Positions 45,221-54,846 of a DNA stretch of 64,000 bases are shown here, piece after piece; position 1 is the first letter of the stretch, and the number at the start of each line of letters is the position of its first letter. Position numbers and translations under genes: made by a program. The stretch is from assembly GCF_030915385.1 (NCBI RefSeq), contig NZ_CP133268.1, forward strand, positions 1,116,001 through 1,180,000, in the 5' to 3' direction. The notes beneath the pieces are model-generated. The model was not told where the DNA came from. It did not search any database and saw only the letters and a program-made list of their open reading frames with translations. Origin of the DNA: Neobacillus sp. PS3-12. Its GTDB lineage: Bacteria; Bacillota; Bacilli; Bacillales; Cytobacillaceae.

Positions 45221-46435
45221 ATGAAGCAATTAAACAACCAAAAGGGAGCAGCCTTAATAGCTGTCTTGTTAATATTCACCGTTTTCGCCATTTTAGGTAT
45301 GACTATATTCTCTTTTACGCTCTCAAATACAAAACAAATAAAAAACTCTGAACAGGAGATGCAAGCGACTGACCTTGCTGAAATGGGTGTCGTTCATTAT
45401 AAAGAGCTGTTTATCCAGCAAGCTGCAGTGACATTGAATACTGCCATAACAGATGTAAATACGGCAATAAAACAACAGCCACAACAATTTCCAAACGAAC
45501 AAGCTGTAAAAGATTTTTTTTACGGAAAAATAAGGCAATATGAAAAAAATAATCAATTCATCCCATCTTTGCCGCCTTTACAGTCTTTTCGAGCAGATTC
45601 AGCTCGTATCTTTAGCTATCAAATTAGTAATCCTGATACGAGTTTTCCTGATGTTATTACTAACGACATAGCACCAATACTTACACTCACATTTAACAGT
45701 AATGGAGAGATCGCACCAGCCAATATTTCAAAAAAAATCATACCAACAATAACTCTAAAAATAGATACCTTAGTGAAGTTCAATGGAACGGGTGTGATTA
45801 GTGCTGGGAGTGGACAAGGTGCAACTGAATGGAATGGGGCTATTCCTTCCAAGCCGGCTGAACTAAACAATATCTGTTCATCAAAGGATATTACAAAAAC
45901 GGCTTGCTACTATAGTGGAGATTATACAATTCCTATGTATACCGATAATATGACAGCCTATGTCAGTGGGAATATAAATTTGACTGAGGGGTCTTCTAAT
46001 CTTACAGGTGTACATATTTATGCAACTGGAAATGGTGACTTTGGAAATGTAAATGGTGGTATTCTCAATTCAACAATTTATATTGGAGGAGTTTCAAATT
46101 TCGGAAACTTAAACTATAATGGGGGGGGGATTCAAAACTCAACCTTATATATTAATGGAAATGCATCGTTTAATAAGCTTAAGGATGGTATTGAGAATAC
46201 TTCCATATATATTATGGGGAATGCAAATTTTAATAAAAGCAATATTGGGGCATTTTCACTTGATTCAAAGGTATGTGTCCAAGGTACTACAAACTACCTC
46301 GAACCGAGAATATTTTCTAAGGTTTTGAATGAAGCTGCATATAAAGCAAATTGTCTCGTCGATGGATCGACTGATACCAGCTCAGACATTTCTTCGCAAA
46401 TTGATAATCTAGAAATTAATTATGATTATAACTAA
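45221..46435 (+). CDS. PilX-like minor pilin with repetitive C-terminal domain
   Basis: 404 residues. The leader MKQLNNQKG is followed by AALIAVLLIFTVFAILGMTIFSFTLS, without Glu at +5, as in PilX/GspK-type tip pilins. Residues about 30-190 are helical and polar. The C-terminal part (about 240-345) consists of short repeats such as VSGNINL, IYATGNGDFGN, IYIGGVSNFGN, LYINGNASFNK and IYIMGNANFNK, suggestive of a beta-helix. Codons at 46121-46129 are an unbroken G9 (Gly-Gly-Gly). Size and position suggest a tip-located adhesin-like pilin. Confidence 0.78.
   Translation: MKQLNNQKGAALIAVLLIFTVFAILGMTIFSFTLSNTKQIKNSEQEMQATDLAEMGVVHYKELFIQQAAVTLNTAITDVNTAIKQQPQQFPNEQAVKDFFYGKIRQYEKNNQFIPSLPPLQSFRADSARIFSYQISNPDTSFPDVITNDIAPILTLTFNSNGEIAPANISKKIIPTITLKIDTLVKFNGTGVISAGSGQGATEWNGAIPSKPAELNNICSSKDITKTACYYSGDYTIPMYTDNMTAYVSGNINLTEGSSNLTGVHIYATGNGDFGNVNGGILNSTIYIGGVSNFGNLNYNGGGIQNSTLYINGNASFNKLKDGIENTSIYIMGNANFNKSNIGAFSLDSKVCVQGTTNYLEPRIFSKVLNEAAYKANCLVDGSTDTSSDISSQIDNLEINYDYN
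46121..46129 (+). repeat. G9 homopolymer within the PilX-like gene
   Basis: Nine consecutive G in an AT-rich gene, encoding three in-frame glycines between repeat units. Gain or loss of one G would shift the frame and truncate the last third of the protein. Candidate slipped-strand site. Confidence 0.8.
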
Positions 46436-46465
46436 AAAGGAAGCAAATCATTTTGCTTCCTTTTT
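46434..46465. terminator. Bidirectional terminator between minor pilins and folC
   Basis: AAAAAGGAAGCAAA and TTTGCTTCCTTTTT form a perfect 14-bp stem with a 4-base loop, able to stop transcription from both sides. Confidence 0.93.
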
Positions 46466-46486
46466 AGTTAAAGAGTCGTTTTAAAA

Positions 46487-47788
46487 TTAAATAATAGTAC
46501 GAACCATTGGTTTGACTTCTGAAATAAAGTAAAGTGACCCAGTAACCACTAGAATACTGCCATCCTCCAAATTACTTAATTCCTCACGAATCGCCTTCTG
46601 CCAATCATCACTAGCAAATTTATTATCCGAATGACTAATCTCAAATAAGGTATCAGCCGCTGCCGCTCGCGGATAATCAAACGAAACAAAAGTAATTTTA
46701 TCAGCAACCTCGTCCAATTTGCCAATCATTTTTTCTAGGCTTTTATCTTTTAAGGCCGTAAAAACGATATGAATTTTGCGATCACCAAAGCGCTGGTTTA
46801 GTTCATGAACAAGAGCGGTAATCCCCTCATCATTATGGGCGCCATCAATGACGACCAAAGGATTTTCGGAAAGAATTTCAAAACGTCCCGGCCAGTAGGC
46901 TTTTGTTAAGCCTATCCGAATGTCCTCTTTACTTAGTGGAAACAAACCTCTCTCATTCAAGTACAATGAGGCCATGATCGCCAGCGATGCATTTTCTGTT
47001 TGATGTTCGCCAATCATGTTGATCACTAGGTTTCCAAGAGTCCGTTCATGATTTCTTAAAGTAAACTGTTCCCCTTTGGGAAGCGACTTATGATTTTCAA
47101 TCGAAAAATCCTTGTTTATTTTAAATAAAGGAGCTTCCATCTTTTCTGCTTGCTTTTCAATGACCCCTAAAGCATCAGGTCGTTTTACCGCAGTAAACAC
47201 TGGTGTTCCCGGCTTAATGATTCCCGCCTTTTCAAAAGCTATTTCTTCATACGTGTGCCCGAGAATATTGACATGGTCAAGGCCGATATTCGTTATTATC
47301 GACAAGATTGGCAGAATGATGTTGGTCGAGTCAAATCGACCGCCCAATCCTACTTCAAAAATAACAATGTCAACCTGATGGACTTTGGCAAAATAATAAA
47401 AAGCCATCGCTGTAATCACTTCAAATTCAGTTGGCCCTTCAAGTTCGGTTCCCTCTAATTCATCTGCCAGGGGTTTAATAACATTTGCAATTTGCAAAAT
47501 CTCTTCATCCGTGATTGGTTTGCCGTTGATGCTAATCCGCTCATTAAACTGTTCAATATATGGTGAGGTAAAAGTGCCAACAGTATGGCCACCCGCTTGT
47601 AAAATTGAGCGGAGAAAGGTGACAGTGGACCCTTTTCCGTTCGTCCCACCGATGTGAACAGATTTAAGGTCACGATGCGGGTTTGCTAATCTCGCCATCA
47701 TCCATTCCATTCGTTTTAAACCAGGTTTAATCCCTAATCTTAAGCGCGCATGAATCCACTCCAGCGCTTCTTCATATGTCGAAAACAT
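46487..47788 (-). CDS. folC: Folylpolyglutamate synthase / dihydrofolate synthase
   Basis: Adds glutamate to folates. About 433 residues with Mur-ligase-type P-loop GGTNGKGSTVTFL (about 45-57), VGLGGRFDSTNI and PGRFEILSENPLVVIDGAHND. The start is ATG 47788 (MFSTYEEALEWIHARL), matching the family. The upstream TTG at 47806 is possible but less likely. It follows valS, as in B. subtilis. Confidence 0.94.
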   Translation of the reverse strand: MFSTYEEALEWIHARLRLGIKPGLKRMEWMMARLANPHRDLKSVHIGGTNGKGSTVTFLRSILQAGGHTVGTFTSPYIEQFNERISINGKPITDEEILQIANVIKPLADELEGTELEGPTEFEVITAMAFYYFAKVHQVDIVIFEVGLGGRFDSTNIILPILSIITNIGLDHVNILGHTYEEIAFEKAGIIKPGTPVFTAVKRPDALGVIEKQAEKMEAPLFKINKDFSIENHKSLPKGEQFTLRNHERTLGNLVINMIGEHQTENASLAIMASLYLNERGLFPLSKEDIRIGLTKAYWPGRFEILSENPLVVIDGAHNDEGITALVHELNQRFGDRKIHIVFTALKDKSLEKMIGKLDEVADKITFVSFDYPRAAAADTLFEISHSDNKFASDDWQKAIREELSNLEDGSILVVTGSLYFISEVKPMVRTII

Positions 47789-47871
47789 TTTAAGTCCCAT
47801 CTCCAATTGTTTGATGAAAAAACATCTAAAGACGAACCTGCAAAAAAACAGATTCGCCTCTACTCAACACA

Positions 47872-50514
47872 TTAACCCCTTAGTTCATTAATCCGTGCTT
47901 GGACAGCATCTCTCTTTTCAAGATAATCCTCTCGTTTGGCACGCTCTTCCGCAATGACATTTTCTGGGGCTTTTTTGACAAAGCCTTCATTGCTTAATTT
48001 CTTTTGAACTCGGTCTACTTCTTTATTTAATTTATCCAATTCTTTTTCAAGACGGGCAATTTCTTCGTCGATGTTAATTAAGCCTGCAAGCGGAAGGATA
48101 ATTTCCATGCCAGTGATCACTGCTGTCATAGCCTTATCTGGTGTCTCAATTTCAAGACCCATTTGTAATTCTTCCGGATTACAGAAACGCTCGATATAGG
48201 CACGATTCTTTTCAACTACTTTTAATGTTGTTTCATCTTTCGCTTTTACCAGCATTTTGATTTTCTTACTCATTGGTGTATTCACTTCAGCCCGAATGTT
48301 ACGAACAGCGCGAATCATTTCGGTCAACATCTTCATTTCAGTTGCTGACTCTTCATCGGTATATTCTGGAACAACTACAGGCCAAGCAGAAACCGTAATC
48401 GATTCGCCTTGGTGCGGTAGGTTTTGCCAGATTTCTTCCGTAATAAACGGCATGAATGGGTGAAGCAACCTCATTGTTTGATCCAAAACATATGCCAGAA
48501 TTGAACGAGTAGTTTTCTTAGCAGCTTCATCTTCACCGTATAATGGGAGCTTCGCCATCTCAATATACCAGTCACAGAAATCATCCCAAATAAAGTTATA
48601 AAGGGCACGGCCTACTTCACCATACTCGTACTTATCAGAAAGTCTTGTCACATGTTCAATCGTTTCATTCAGTCTTGTTAAAATCCATTTATCAGCAACT
48701 GATTTTTCTCCGCTTAAATCGATTTGTTCGTACTGAAGACCATCCATATTCATTAAAGCAAAACGGGAAGCATTCCAAATTTTATTGGCAAAGTTCCAGG
48801 TTGCTTCAACTTTTTCTGTGCTATAGCGCAAATCCTGACCAGGTGAGCTTCCTGTTGATAGGAAATATCTTAAAGCATCGGCACCATATTGATCGATGAC
48901 ATCCATTGGGTCAACACCGTTGCCAAGAGACTTACTCATCTTGCGTCCTTGGGAATCACGAACAAGTCCATGGATTAACACATCTTTAAATGGACGTTCA
49001 CCAGTAAATTCAAGGCTTTGGAAAATCATTCTCGATACCCAGAAGAAAATGATGTCATAGCCTGTAACAAGAGCATCCGTTGAAAAATAACGTTTAAAGT
49101 CGGCAGATTCTTTATCAGGCCAGCCTAAAGTTGAAAATGGCCATAATGCTGAACTGAACCATGTATCCAATACGTCATTATCCTGTACCCAATTTTCGAT
49201 ATCTGCTGGAGGATTTTGGTCCACATAAACCTCGCCCGTTTCTTTATGATACCAAGCTGGAATGCGGTGTCCCCACCAAAGTTGACGGGAAATACACCAA
49301 TCACGGATATTTTCCATCCAGTGTAAATACGTTTTTTCAAAGCGGTCTGGCACAAAGTTTACTTTGCCTTCTTGTTGCTGCAGTGCGATTGCCTGGTCGG
49401 CAAGTGGCTGCATTTTTACAAACCATTGTGTTGATAAATATGGCTCAACAACTGCTCCGCTCCGTTCAGAGTGGCCGACTGAGTGCATATGATCCTCAAT
49501 TTTAAACAGAACGCCTAATTCTTGAAGATCTTTTACAATCTGCTTGCGGCAATCAAAACGGTCCATTCCTTGATACTTGCCTGCATTGGCATTCATCGAG
49601 CCGTCTTCATTCATGACAAGAATCCGTTCAAGGTTGTGGCGGTTACCTACTTCAAAGTCGTTAGGATCATGGGCAGGTGTTATTTTTACAACCCCTGTTC
49701 CAAATTCCATATCGACATATTCATCAGCCACAATTGGGATTTCACGGCCAACGATTGGAAGGATGACTGTTTTTCCAATCAAATGCTGATATCGCTCATC
49801 TTTTGGATGAACCGCTACCGCACTATCACCAAGCATCGTTTCCGGACGAGTTGTCGCAATTTCAATGCTGCCAGAACCATCAGCCAAGGGATAGTTCATA
49901 TGGTAAAAGGCTCCTTGAACATCCTTATAAATTACTTCAATATCGGAAATTGCCGTTTTAGTTGCTGGGTCCCAGTTGATAATATATTCACCGCGATAAA
50001 TAAGACCTTTTTTAAAAAGGCTTACGAATACTTCCCGAACCGCTGAGGATAAACCCTCATCAAGAGTAAAACGCTCACGGCTGTAATCGAGTCCTAAACC
50101 AACCTTTGACCACTGCGCTCGGATGTGAGCTGCATATTCTTCTTTCCATTTCCATGTTTCTTCAACGAACTTTTCTCTGCCCAGGTCGTAACGGCTTTTA
50201 CCTTCTTCACGAAGCTTTGCTTCTACTTTGGCCTGGGTGGCGATTCCGGCATGGTCCATACCAGGCAGCCAAAGAACATCATACCCCTGCATCCTTTTCA
50301 TTCTTGTGATGATATCCTGTAACGTCGTATCCCAGGCATGTCCCAAATGCAATTTACCTGTTACATTTGGCGGTGGGATTACAACTGTATATGGCTGCTT
50401 CTTGTCATCATCTTTTGCTTCAAAAAACTTGCCGGACAACCACCATTCGTAGCGTCCTTTTTCAACTGCTTGCGGATCATATTTTGTTGGCATTGTAAGA
50501 TCCTTTGTATCCAT
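47872..50514 (-). CDS. valS: Valyl-tRNA synthetase
   Basis: Class I aminoacyl-tRNA synthetase, 880 residues. HIGH motif as [15 protein letters not shown] (about 47-61), editing domain with [22 protein letters not shown] in [11 protein letters not shown], anticodon-binding domain and a C-terminal coiled coil (about 810-875). It is preceded by a T-box leader. Confidence 0.97.
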   Translation of the reverse strand: MDTKDLTMPTKYDPQAVEKGRYEWWLSGKFFEAKDDDKKQPYTVVIPPPNVTGKLHLGHAWDTTLQDIITRMKRMQGYDVLWLPGMDHAGIATQAKVEAKLREEGKSRYDLGREKFVEETWKWKEEYAAHIRAQWSKVGLGLDYSRERFTLDEGLSSAVREVFVSLFKKGLIYRGEYIINWDPATKTAISDIEVIYKDVQGAFYHMNYPLADGSGSIEIATTRPETMLGDSAVAVHPKDERYQHLIGKTVILPIVGREIPIVADEYVDMEFGTGVVKITPAHDPNDFEVGNRHNLERILVMNEDGSMNANAGKYQGMDRFDCRKQIVKDLQELGVLFKIEDHMHSVGHSERSGAVVEPYLSTQWFVKMQPLADQAIALQQQEGKVNFVPDRFEKTYLHWMENIRDWCISRQLWWGHRIPAWYHKETGEVYVDQNPPADIENWVQDNDVLDTWFSSALWPFSTLGWPDKESADFKRYFSTDALVTGYDIIFFWVSRMIFQSLEFTGERPFKDVLIHGLVRDSQGRKMSKSLGNGVDPMDVIDQYGADALRYFLSTGSSPGQDLRYSTEKVEATWNFANKIWNASRFALMNMDGLQYEQIDLSGEKSVADKWILTRLNETIEHVTRLSDKYEYGEVGRALYNFIWDDFCDWYIEMAKLPLYGEDEAAKKTTRSILAYVLDQTMRLLHPFMPFITEEIWQNLPHQGESITVSAWPVVVPEYTDEESATEMKMLTEMIRAVRNIRAEVNTPMSKKIKMLVKAKDETTLKVVEKNRAYIERFCNPEELQMGLEIETPDKAMTAVITGMEIILPLAGLINIDEEIARLEKELDKLNKEVDRVQKKLSNEGFVKKAPENVIAEERAKREDYLEKRDAVQARINELRG

Positions 50515-50572
50515 TCTAACTCCTCCTCATAATCAAAAAGGCAGTGCGAGCGTAGCTCCGCCCTTTTCCTTA

Positions 50573-50850
50573 AATAAAAAAACTCCAGTCGTCATAAAAG
50601 GACGAATGGAGTTTGCATCGCGGTACCACCTTTTTTCCAATCAAAAAATACGATTGGCTCTTCATCGGATAACGGATTTCATCCGTCTTCCACTACTAGG
50701 ATAAAATCCGTTGGCGGAAGAAGCTCTAGGGCGACATTCCAATGTTCTGCTTAGGAAATTTTCCAGCATCTAATTTCCCTCTCTATAAGCAGGCGGGCAT
50801 TGTACTCTTCCCTGTCTGTGCTTTTTATTATTCAGTGCTATTAACATACT
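50573..50850 (-). ncRNA. T-box leader of valS
   Basis: On the minus strand the leader has the T-box GGTGGTACCGCG (plus-strand positions 50619-50630) just before a terminator (AACTCCATTCGTC pairing with GACGACTGGAGTT, then TTTTTTT; 50581-50613). A GTC triplet (50733-50735) in the stem I region is a plausible valine specifier. Uncharged tRNA-Val would favour the antiterminator and allow valS transcription. Confidence 0.93.
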
Positions 50851-50989
50851 ATCGAAAAAAGGGGAATCTCGTCAATAATCATAACCTAATTTTTATTTGT
50901 TTATACATTTGAGAAGATTTCGTGTGCACACACAAATGGAGGAATAGACATAAAATATCATCTAAAGAGAAAAAAGAAGAGGTGTTCCG

Positions 50990-51181
50990 ATGAGAAGAAG
51001 GTATAACAAGTTTTCAACACCCACCTGGTTCCAAAACTTGAAACGTATTTGCGGGCAGTTTATTATCCCTATTTGTGTCTTTCAAGGAATTCGAACCATT
51101 CTGCTGCCTACCATCTTTGATGTATTATTATTCGTTATCCTTGTATTATTAGCAGTTGCCATCTATTTAGAAATCATTTAA
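50990..51181 (+). CDS. Small predicted membrane protein
   Basis: 63 residues with a basic N-terminus (MRRRYNKF) and two hydrophobic stretches (about 22-40 and 43-62, LLFVILVLLAVAIYLEII). AAGAGGTG lies seven bases upstream of ATG 50990, and a terminator overlaps its stop, so it is probably real. It is transcribed opposite to its neighbours. I do not recognise the family. Confidence 0.6.
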   Translation: MRRRYNKFSTPTWFQNLKRICGQFIIPICVFQGIRTILLPTIFDVLLFVILVLLAVAIYLEII

Positions 51182-51215
51182 GGAGCCCTTTTTTATTAAA
51201 CTTCAGGGGCTCCTT
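51180..51215. terminator. Bidirectional terminator overlapping two stop codons
   Basis: AAGGAGCCC and GGGCTCCTT form a 9-bp stem. It includes the stop of the small membrane protein gene and the last codons of ysxE, with T-rich sequence on the plus side. Confidence 0.8.
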
Positions 51216-52227
51216 CTTTTGTTTCTGGATCTTGATCCGCTAATCTCATCGCTACATATTCGGTATTCTTATGATGCCAATATCCTCTCAAGAGCTGTCT
51301 TACAAATTGTAATTCATTTCTCTTATGTGGCTCTTTGTGATAATACTTTTCGACAACTTGAATAAGCGAGATCGGATAAGCCAAATAGCTGAGAAAAAGT
51401 AATTTCTCATCAGTCTTAAACGGAAAATATTTGTGATAATGCTGGACCCATTCAATGCACTCATCATTTCGTTTTGGACGAGTATTTAAGGTGCGTGATA
51501 AAAACGGCAACATATCGTGAATCGGTGATCCAAAGCCAGCCTGTTCAAAGTTTGTAAAATAACCATAGCCCCGCTCATCATATAAAAAGTGTTCACTCGA
51601 AATTTTCCCATGAATGATGACAGCTCTGGCCTTTTCCTGTTCCTTGGTATTTTCATACCATTCCTCAAATTTTGATTTTGAGAATCGAAGTGCCAGACCA
51701 ATTTCATTAAAATAAAGACAAAATAACAATTCAAATGGCGACATATACGTTTTTTTTTCGCATTCCCCTACAAAGCCATCGAGGAATTCCTGATTTTTCT
51801 CGTACTGACTGATTGTTTTTTCGTAATGTTCGGTTCGCTCTTCCTTTTTAACTGGAATATCCTTTGCAGATAAAGTATGCAGTCTTGCTAATTCGCGAAA
51901 CAGCTGTCGATGGCGCTCACTTCGGGTCTCAGTTACTTCATTAGGAAGCCAGGGCATTATATAATACAAATCTTTTTCATGGAGAACAGCATATCTGCCA
52001 TCCACTGTTGGGTAGATCGGGACAATTCGATTGTAGCCTTTTTGATAGAGAAAATGGACGTGACGAATAAAATCTGTTCCGTTTTGCGGATCGATTTTTT
52101 TCAGGGCAAAGTTGCCCTTTCGTGAATAAACTTTTTGTACCCTCCCAAAATCCTCAACAAAAAAAGGTTCAATCTGATAATGATTTAATATCGGTTGAAG
52201 CTCTACTAATCGATTTGAGTCACTCAT
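51196..52227 (-). CDS. ysxE: YsxE, CotS-family spore coat protein
   Basis: 343 residues of the CotS/YsxE kinase-like family: N-lobe KVYSRKGNFALKKI, catalytic-loop-like VIIHGKISSEHFLY (HGK in place of HGD) and YGYFTNFEQAGFG in place of a DFG/DFD loop. The loss of key acidic residues suggests no kinase activity. Between valS and spoVID, as in B. subtilis. Confidence 0.88.
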   Translation of the reverse strand: MSDSNRLVELQPILNHYQIEPFFVEDFGRVQKVYSRKGNFALKKIDPQNGTDFIRHVHFLYQKGYNRIVPIYPTVDGRYAVLHEKDLYYIMPWLPNEVTETRSERHRQLFRELARLHTLSAKDIPVKKEERTEHYEKTISQYEKNQEFLDGFVGECEKKTYMSPFELLFCLYFNEIGLALRFSKSKFEEWYENTKEQEKARAVIIHGKISSEHFLYDERGYGYFTNFEQAGFGSPIHDMLPFLSRTLNTRPKRNDECIEWVQHYHKYFPFKTDEKLLFLSYLAYPISLIQVVEKYYHKEPHKRNELQFVRQLLRGYWHHKNTEYVAMRLADQDPETKEGAPEV

Positions 52228-52297
52228 AAACTCATCTCCAAAAAGAACAGTGAGCAGGTATAAAACCCGCTCAACATGCTATCTCATACATGAATTA

Positions 52298-53380
52298 TTA
52301 TTTCTTTGCCATTGGTTCCATTGGGATATATAAAACTTGCCCTTCGTTCACATCCGCATTCAATTCAAGATGATTCACACGAAGAAGATTTTGCAGGGTT
52401 ACCTCATATCGTTCAGCCAGCCGATCTAATGTATCTCCTTTTTGGACAATACAAACCTTTAGCTTAACTTGATCATCCCCGCCTTCTTCTTTTCTGGCAA
52501 AGAATTCAGTTAACGACATGCTTTTCTTTTTCGTTAATTTTTCTACAATTTTGCTTTTAATACTTTTTTTCGGCGGAGAAACATGATCAGAGCTTGAACT
52601 TGAGGATGAACTCTCCTCATAGATACTAACTTCCTCTTTTTTGATCTCTACATGCTTTTCTTCGTATGTCTGTTCATTTTTGGTAATTTCGATATGTTGT
52701 GCGCCTTCATTACGGCCTTCATAATAATCTTCTTCTTGGTAGGAAAGTTCCTCATTTGCCCCTTGATAGGAAAAATTAGGATAGGGGCTATATTCAGGAA
52801 CAATTTCCTCTTCAGGTAATCTTCTTGCTTCGGCGACAAACAATTGATTATATTCATTTGTTTCCTCTTCATCGATTTCTTTTGCCTGTTCTGCTTGATT
52901 TCGATTGAGGATTTCAAAATTTTGAGCCTCTTCTTTCGGCTCGCTTTGTTGTGTACCATATAAACCACTAATGGTAAGTTCTGCTGAAAGCTTTAAACAA
53001 CTTCGTTCCGGAAGAGTATAGTCAAACGATTCCACCATAACGTCAATATCATAAATACTTTGAATTCGATTATTAGGAATGGTAATATCTACCGGGAAAC
53101 GGTGGGAAAAATCACAGACACCTTCATCGCGTTCCTCTACGTTTTGCACATACTTTTGGGTTGAAGGATTATCTTCCTCACCCGCCTGTGTTTCATTGAA
53201 GCTTTTATATTCTCCGGTTAACTCTAAGGACCCACGGATGGTGACGTACTGATCATTTTCCTGGATGGTAATGTCTGGATCAAGGGAAATCGAAACAAGC
53301 TCTGCGACTTCCTGTCCTTTTCTAAACCACAAAGATTCCTCCAGGGAAAATCTTAGAGAGGATTGATTCTCCTGAGACAA
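52298..53380 (-). CDS. spoVID: SpoVID, spore coat encasement protein
   Basis: Drives coat encasement and binds SafA. The N-terminal conserved domain (RFSLEESLWFRKGQEVAELVSISLDPDI to SIYDIDVMVESFDYTLPERSCLKL; about 10-150) is followed by an acidic, Glu-rich middle, a serine run and a C-terminal LysM (about 310-355; VCIVQKGDTLDRLAERYEVTLQNLLRVN). TTG 53380 is the start (LSQENQSSLRFSLEES), with AAAGGAGGA upstream; the open frame to 53419 contains the ribosome-binding site itself. About 360 residues. Its partner SafA is at 4.5-6.2 kb. Confidence 0.92.
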   Translation of the reverse strand: MSQENQSSLRFSLEESLWFRKGQEVAELVSISLDPDITIQENDQYVTIRGSLELTGEYKSFNETQAGEEDNPSTQKYVQNVEERDEGVCDFSHRFPVDITIPNNRIQSIYDIDVMVESFDYTLPERSCLKLSAELTISGLYGTQQSEPKEEAQNFEILNRNQAEQAKEIDEEETNEYNQLFVAEARRLPEEEIVPEYSPYPNFSYQGANEELSYQEEDYYEGRNEGAQHIEITKNEQTYEEKHVEIKKEEVSIYEESSSSSSSSDHVSPPKKSIKSKIVEKLTKKKSMSLTEFFARKEEGGDDQVKLKVCIVQKGDTLDRLAERYEVTLQNLLRVNHLELNADVNEGQVLYIPMEPMAKK

Positions 53381-53486
53381 AGCGACTCCTCCTTTCATTT
53401 CCAACCATTTTAAAATCACTATGTCACTTACACTCTATGAATTTTTGAGTTCAAATATGATAAAAAAGCTTTTGGGCGCAAAAAAA

Positions 53487-53510
53487 CACACTCATCAGCT
53501 TTAGAGTGTG
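53487..53510 (-). terminator. Terminator after the serine hydrolase gene
   Basis: Minus-strand CACACTC and GAGTGTG form a 7-bp stem with a 10-base loop followed by seven T. Confidence 0.82.
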
Positions 53511-53520
53511 CAGAATTTTT

Positions 53521-54666
53521 TTATAATGATTTTTTACTTATTTCTTTCGGATTATTTGTTGTTTGTACCAATGGACGAATTCCTGCCAAGACTTGTTCAA
53601 TATCCGTCGTTTTGCTTCTGGCATTTAATAAGATGACAATCGAGGTTTTGTCAGGATAATAGGCATGAAAGGAGTACCATCCGCCTAAAACACCAATGCT
53701 AAAAACCTTCCCTTCTTTGTTATAAAGGCCAAGGCCATATGTCGAAAAATGAGAAGGGGTAATGATCTCCTTGACACTATCCATTGAAATAAGTTTTCCA
53801 TCCATTAAAGCTTGGTCGAATTTACTTAAATCAGATGCTGTCGTATAAATATCACCATTTCCAAATAACGGATAAACAGATAAGTACTTTGTCGTTTCTG
53901 TCTTATCACCATTTTGGAAATAGCTTACTGACGAATATGGAACTGGATGTTCATGGGTTATAAATCCTGTTTCCTTCATCGGTACCTTATCCAAAATATT
54001 CATTTTAATATAATCATGCAGGCTCATTCCTGTTACTTTTTCTACAACATAACCAAGGATAATATAATTGGCATCCAGATAATCCCACCTGGTCCCCGGC
54101 TGAAATTTTGCAGGATGTCTTTCAATTTCCTGAACAAGCTTAAGGGGTGTTGTATCTCCTCTTTGCCAATGAAGGCGATCAATACCAGAGGTATGAGTCA
54201 AAAAATGATATAGCTTAATATTTTGGCCATTTGGAAAGTCCGGCAGATACTTTGAAATTGGATCTTGAATATTTAATTTACCTTCTTCTTGAAGTTTCAT
54301 AATACTGGTCGAGACAAATATCTTTGTGACTGAGCCAATTGGAAAGGTTGTTTCAGGTTGATTTAAGGTCTTCTTATCTATGTCAGCAAAACCAACGCCT
54401 TCATTAAAAATCGTTTGGTTTCCCTTAACAACCGTTACAACACCACTATAATTTCCCTTTTGTAAAAAGTCTCTGATATTTTGGCGGATTTTTTCTTCCT
54501 GTTCTTTCTTCTTTTTTTCGGCTTGTTGTTGCTTTTTTTCCAATGCAATGGATTTTTGCTTTTCTTCATTCGTTGTACTTTTTTGAGAATCTTTTTTGGT
54601 GCATGCAAAAAGTGTAACTGTAAACAACAATACAATGAATAACACACTTAAATTTTTACATTTCAT
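53521..54666 (-). CDS. Lipoprotein beta-lactamase-family serine hydrolase
   Basis: 381 residues. Signal peptide with lipobox LFAC (Cys22), a Lys/Glu/Gln-rich helix (about 30-65), then a class C beta-lactamase/PBP4*-type domain. The nucleophile motif is SVTK (Ser112-Lys115 in FPIGSVTKIFVST); the usual YxN is YLD (DYLDANYIILGYV), and GVLGGWYSFHA is in the third-motif position. Substrate unknown, perhaps a peptidoglycan-related hydrolase or esterase. Located between spoVID and hemL. It has its own terminator. Confidence 0.85.
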   Translation of the reverse strand: MKCKNLSVLFIVLLFTVTLFACTKKDSQKSTTNEEKQKSIALEKKQQQAEKKKKEQEEKIRQNIRDFLQKGNYSGVVTVVKGNQTIFNEGVGFADIDKKTLNQPETTFPIGSVTKIFVSTSIMKLQEEGKLNIQDPISKYLPDFPNGQNIKLYHFLTHTSGIDRLHWQRGDTTPLKLVQEIERHPAKFQPGTRWDYLDANYIILGYVVEKVTGMSLHDYIKMNILDKVPMKETGFITHEHPVPYSSVSYFQNGDKTETTKYLSVYPLFGNGDIYTTASDLSKFDQALMDGKLISMDSVKEIITPSHFSTYGLGLYNKEGKVFSIGVLGGWYSFHAYYPDKTSIVILLNARSKTTDIEQVLAGIRPLVQTTNNPKEISKKSL

Positions 54667-54789
54667 ATTTCTCTTTCACTTTCTTATATTTATACAACGA
54701 GCCAATTATAGCATATTCATATTTTCAAATGGATTAATTTTGTATTAAAAAAACACTATCAAATAATGAAAGTGATAAAAACTAAAAAA

Positions 54790-54823
54790 AGCTGTACCGT
54801 CTTATTTCAGTGACGGTATAGCT
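54790..54823 (-). terminator. Terminator of the hem operon
   Basis: Minus-strand AGCTATACCGTC and GACGGTACAGCT (one mismatch) form a long stem followed by seven T, after hemL. Confidence 0.93.
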
Positions 54824-54846
54824 TTTTTAGTTTTGTTGTATATCAT

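Noticed and set aside
46119..46328. Alternative 69-codon frame starting at the G9 tract
   Set aside because: It overlaps the conserved repeat region of the PilX-like protein and has no ribosome-binding site; noted only as the frame entered after slippage.
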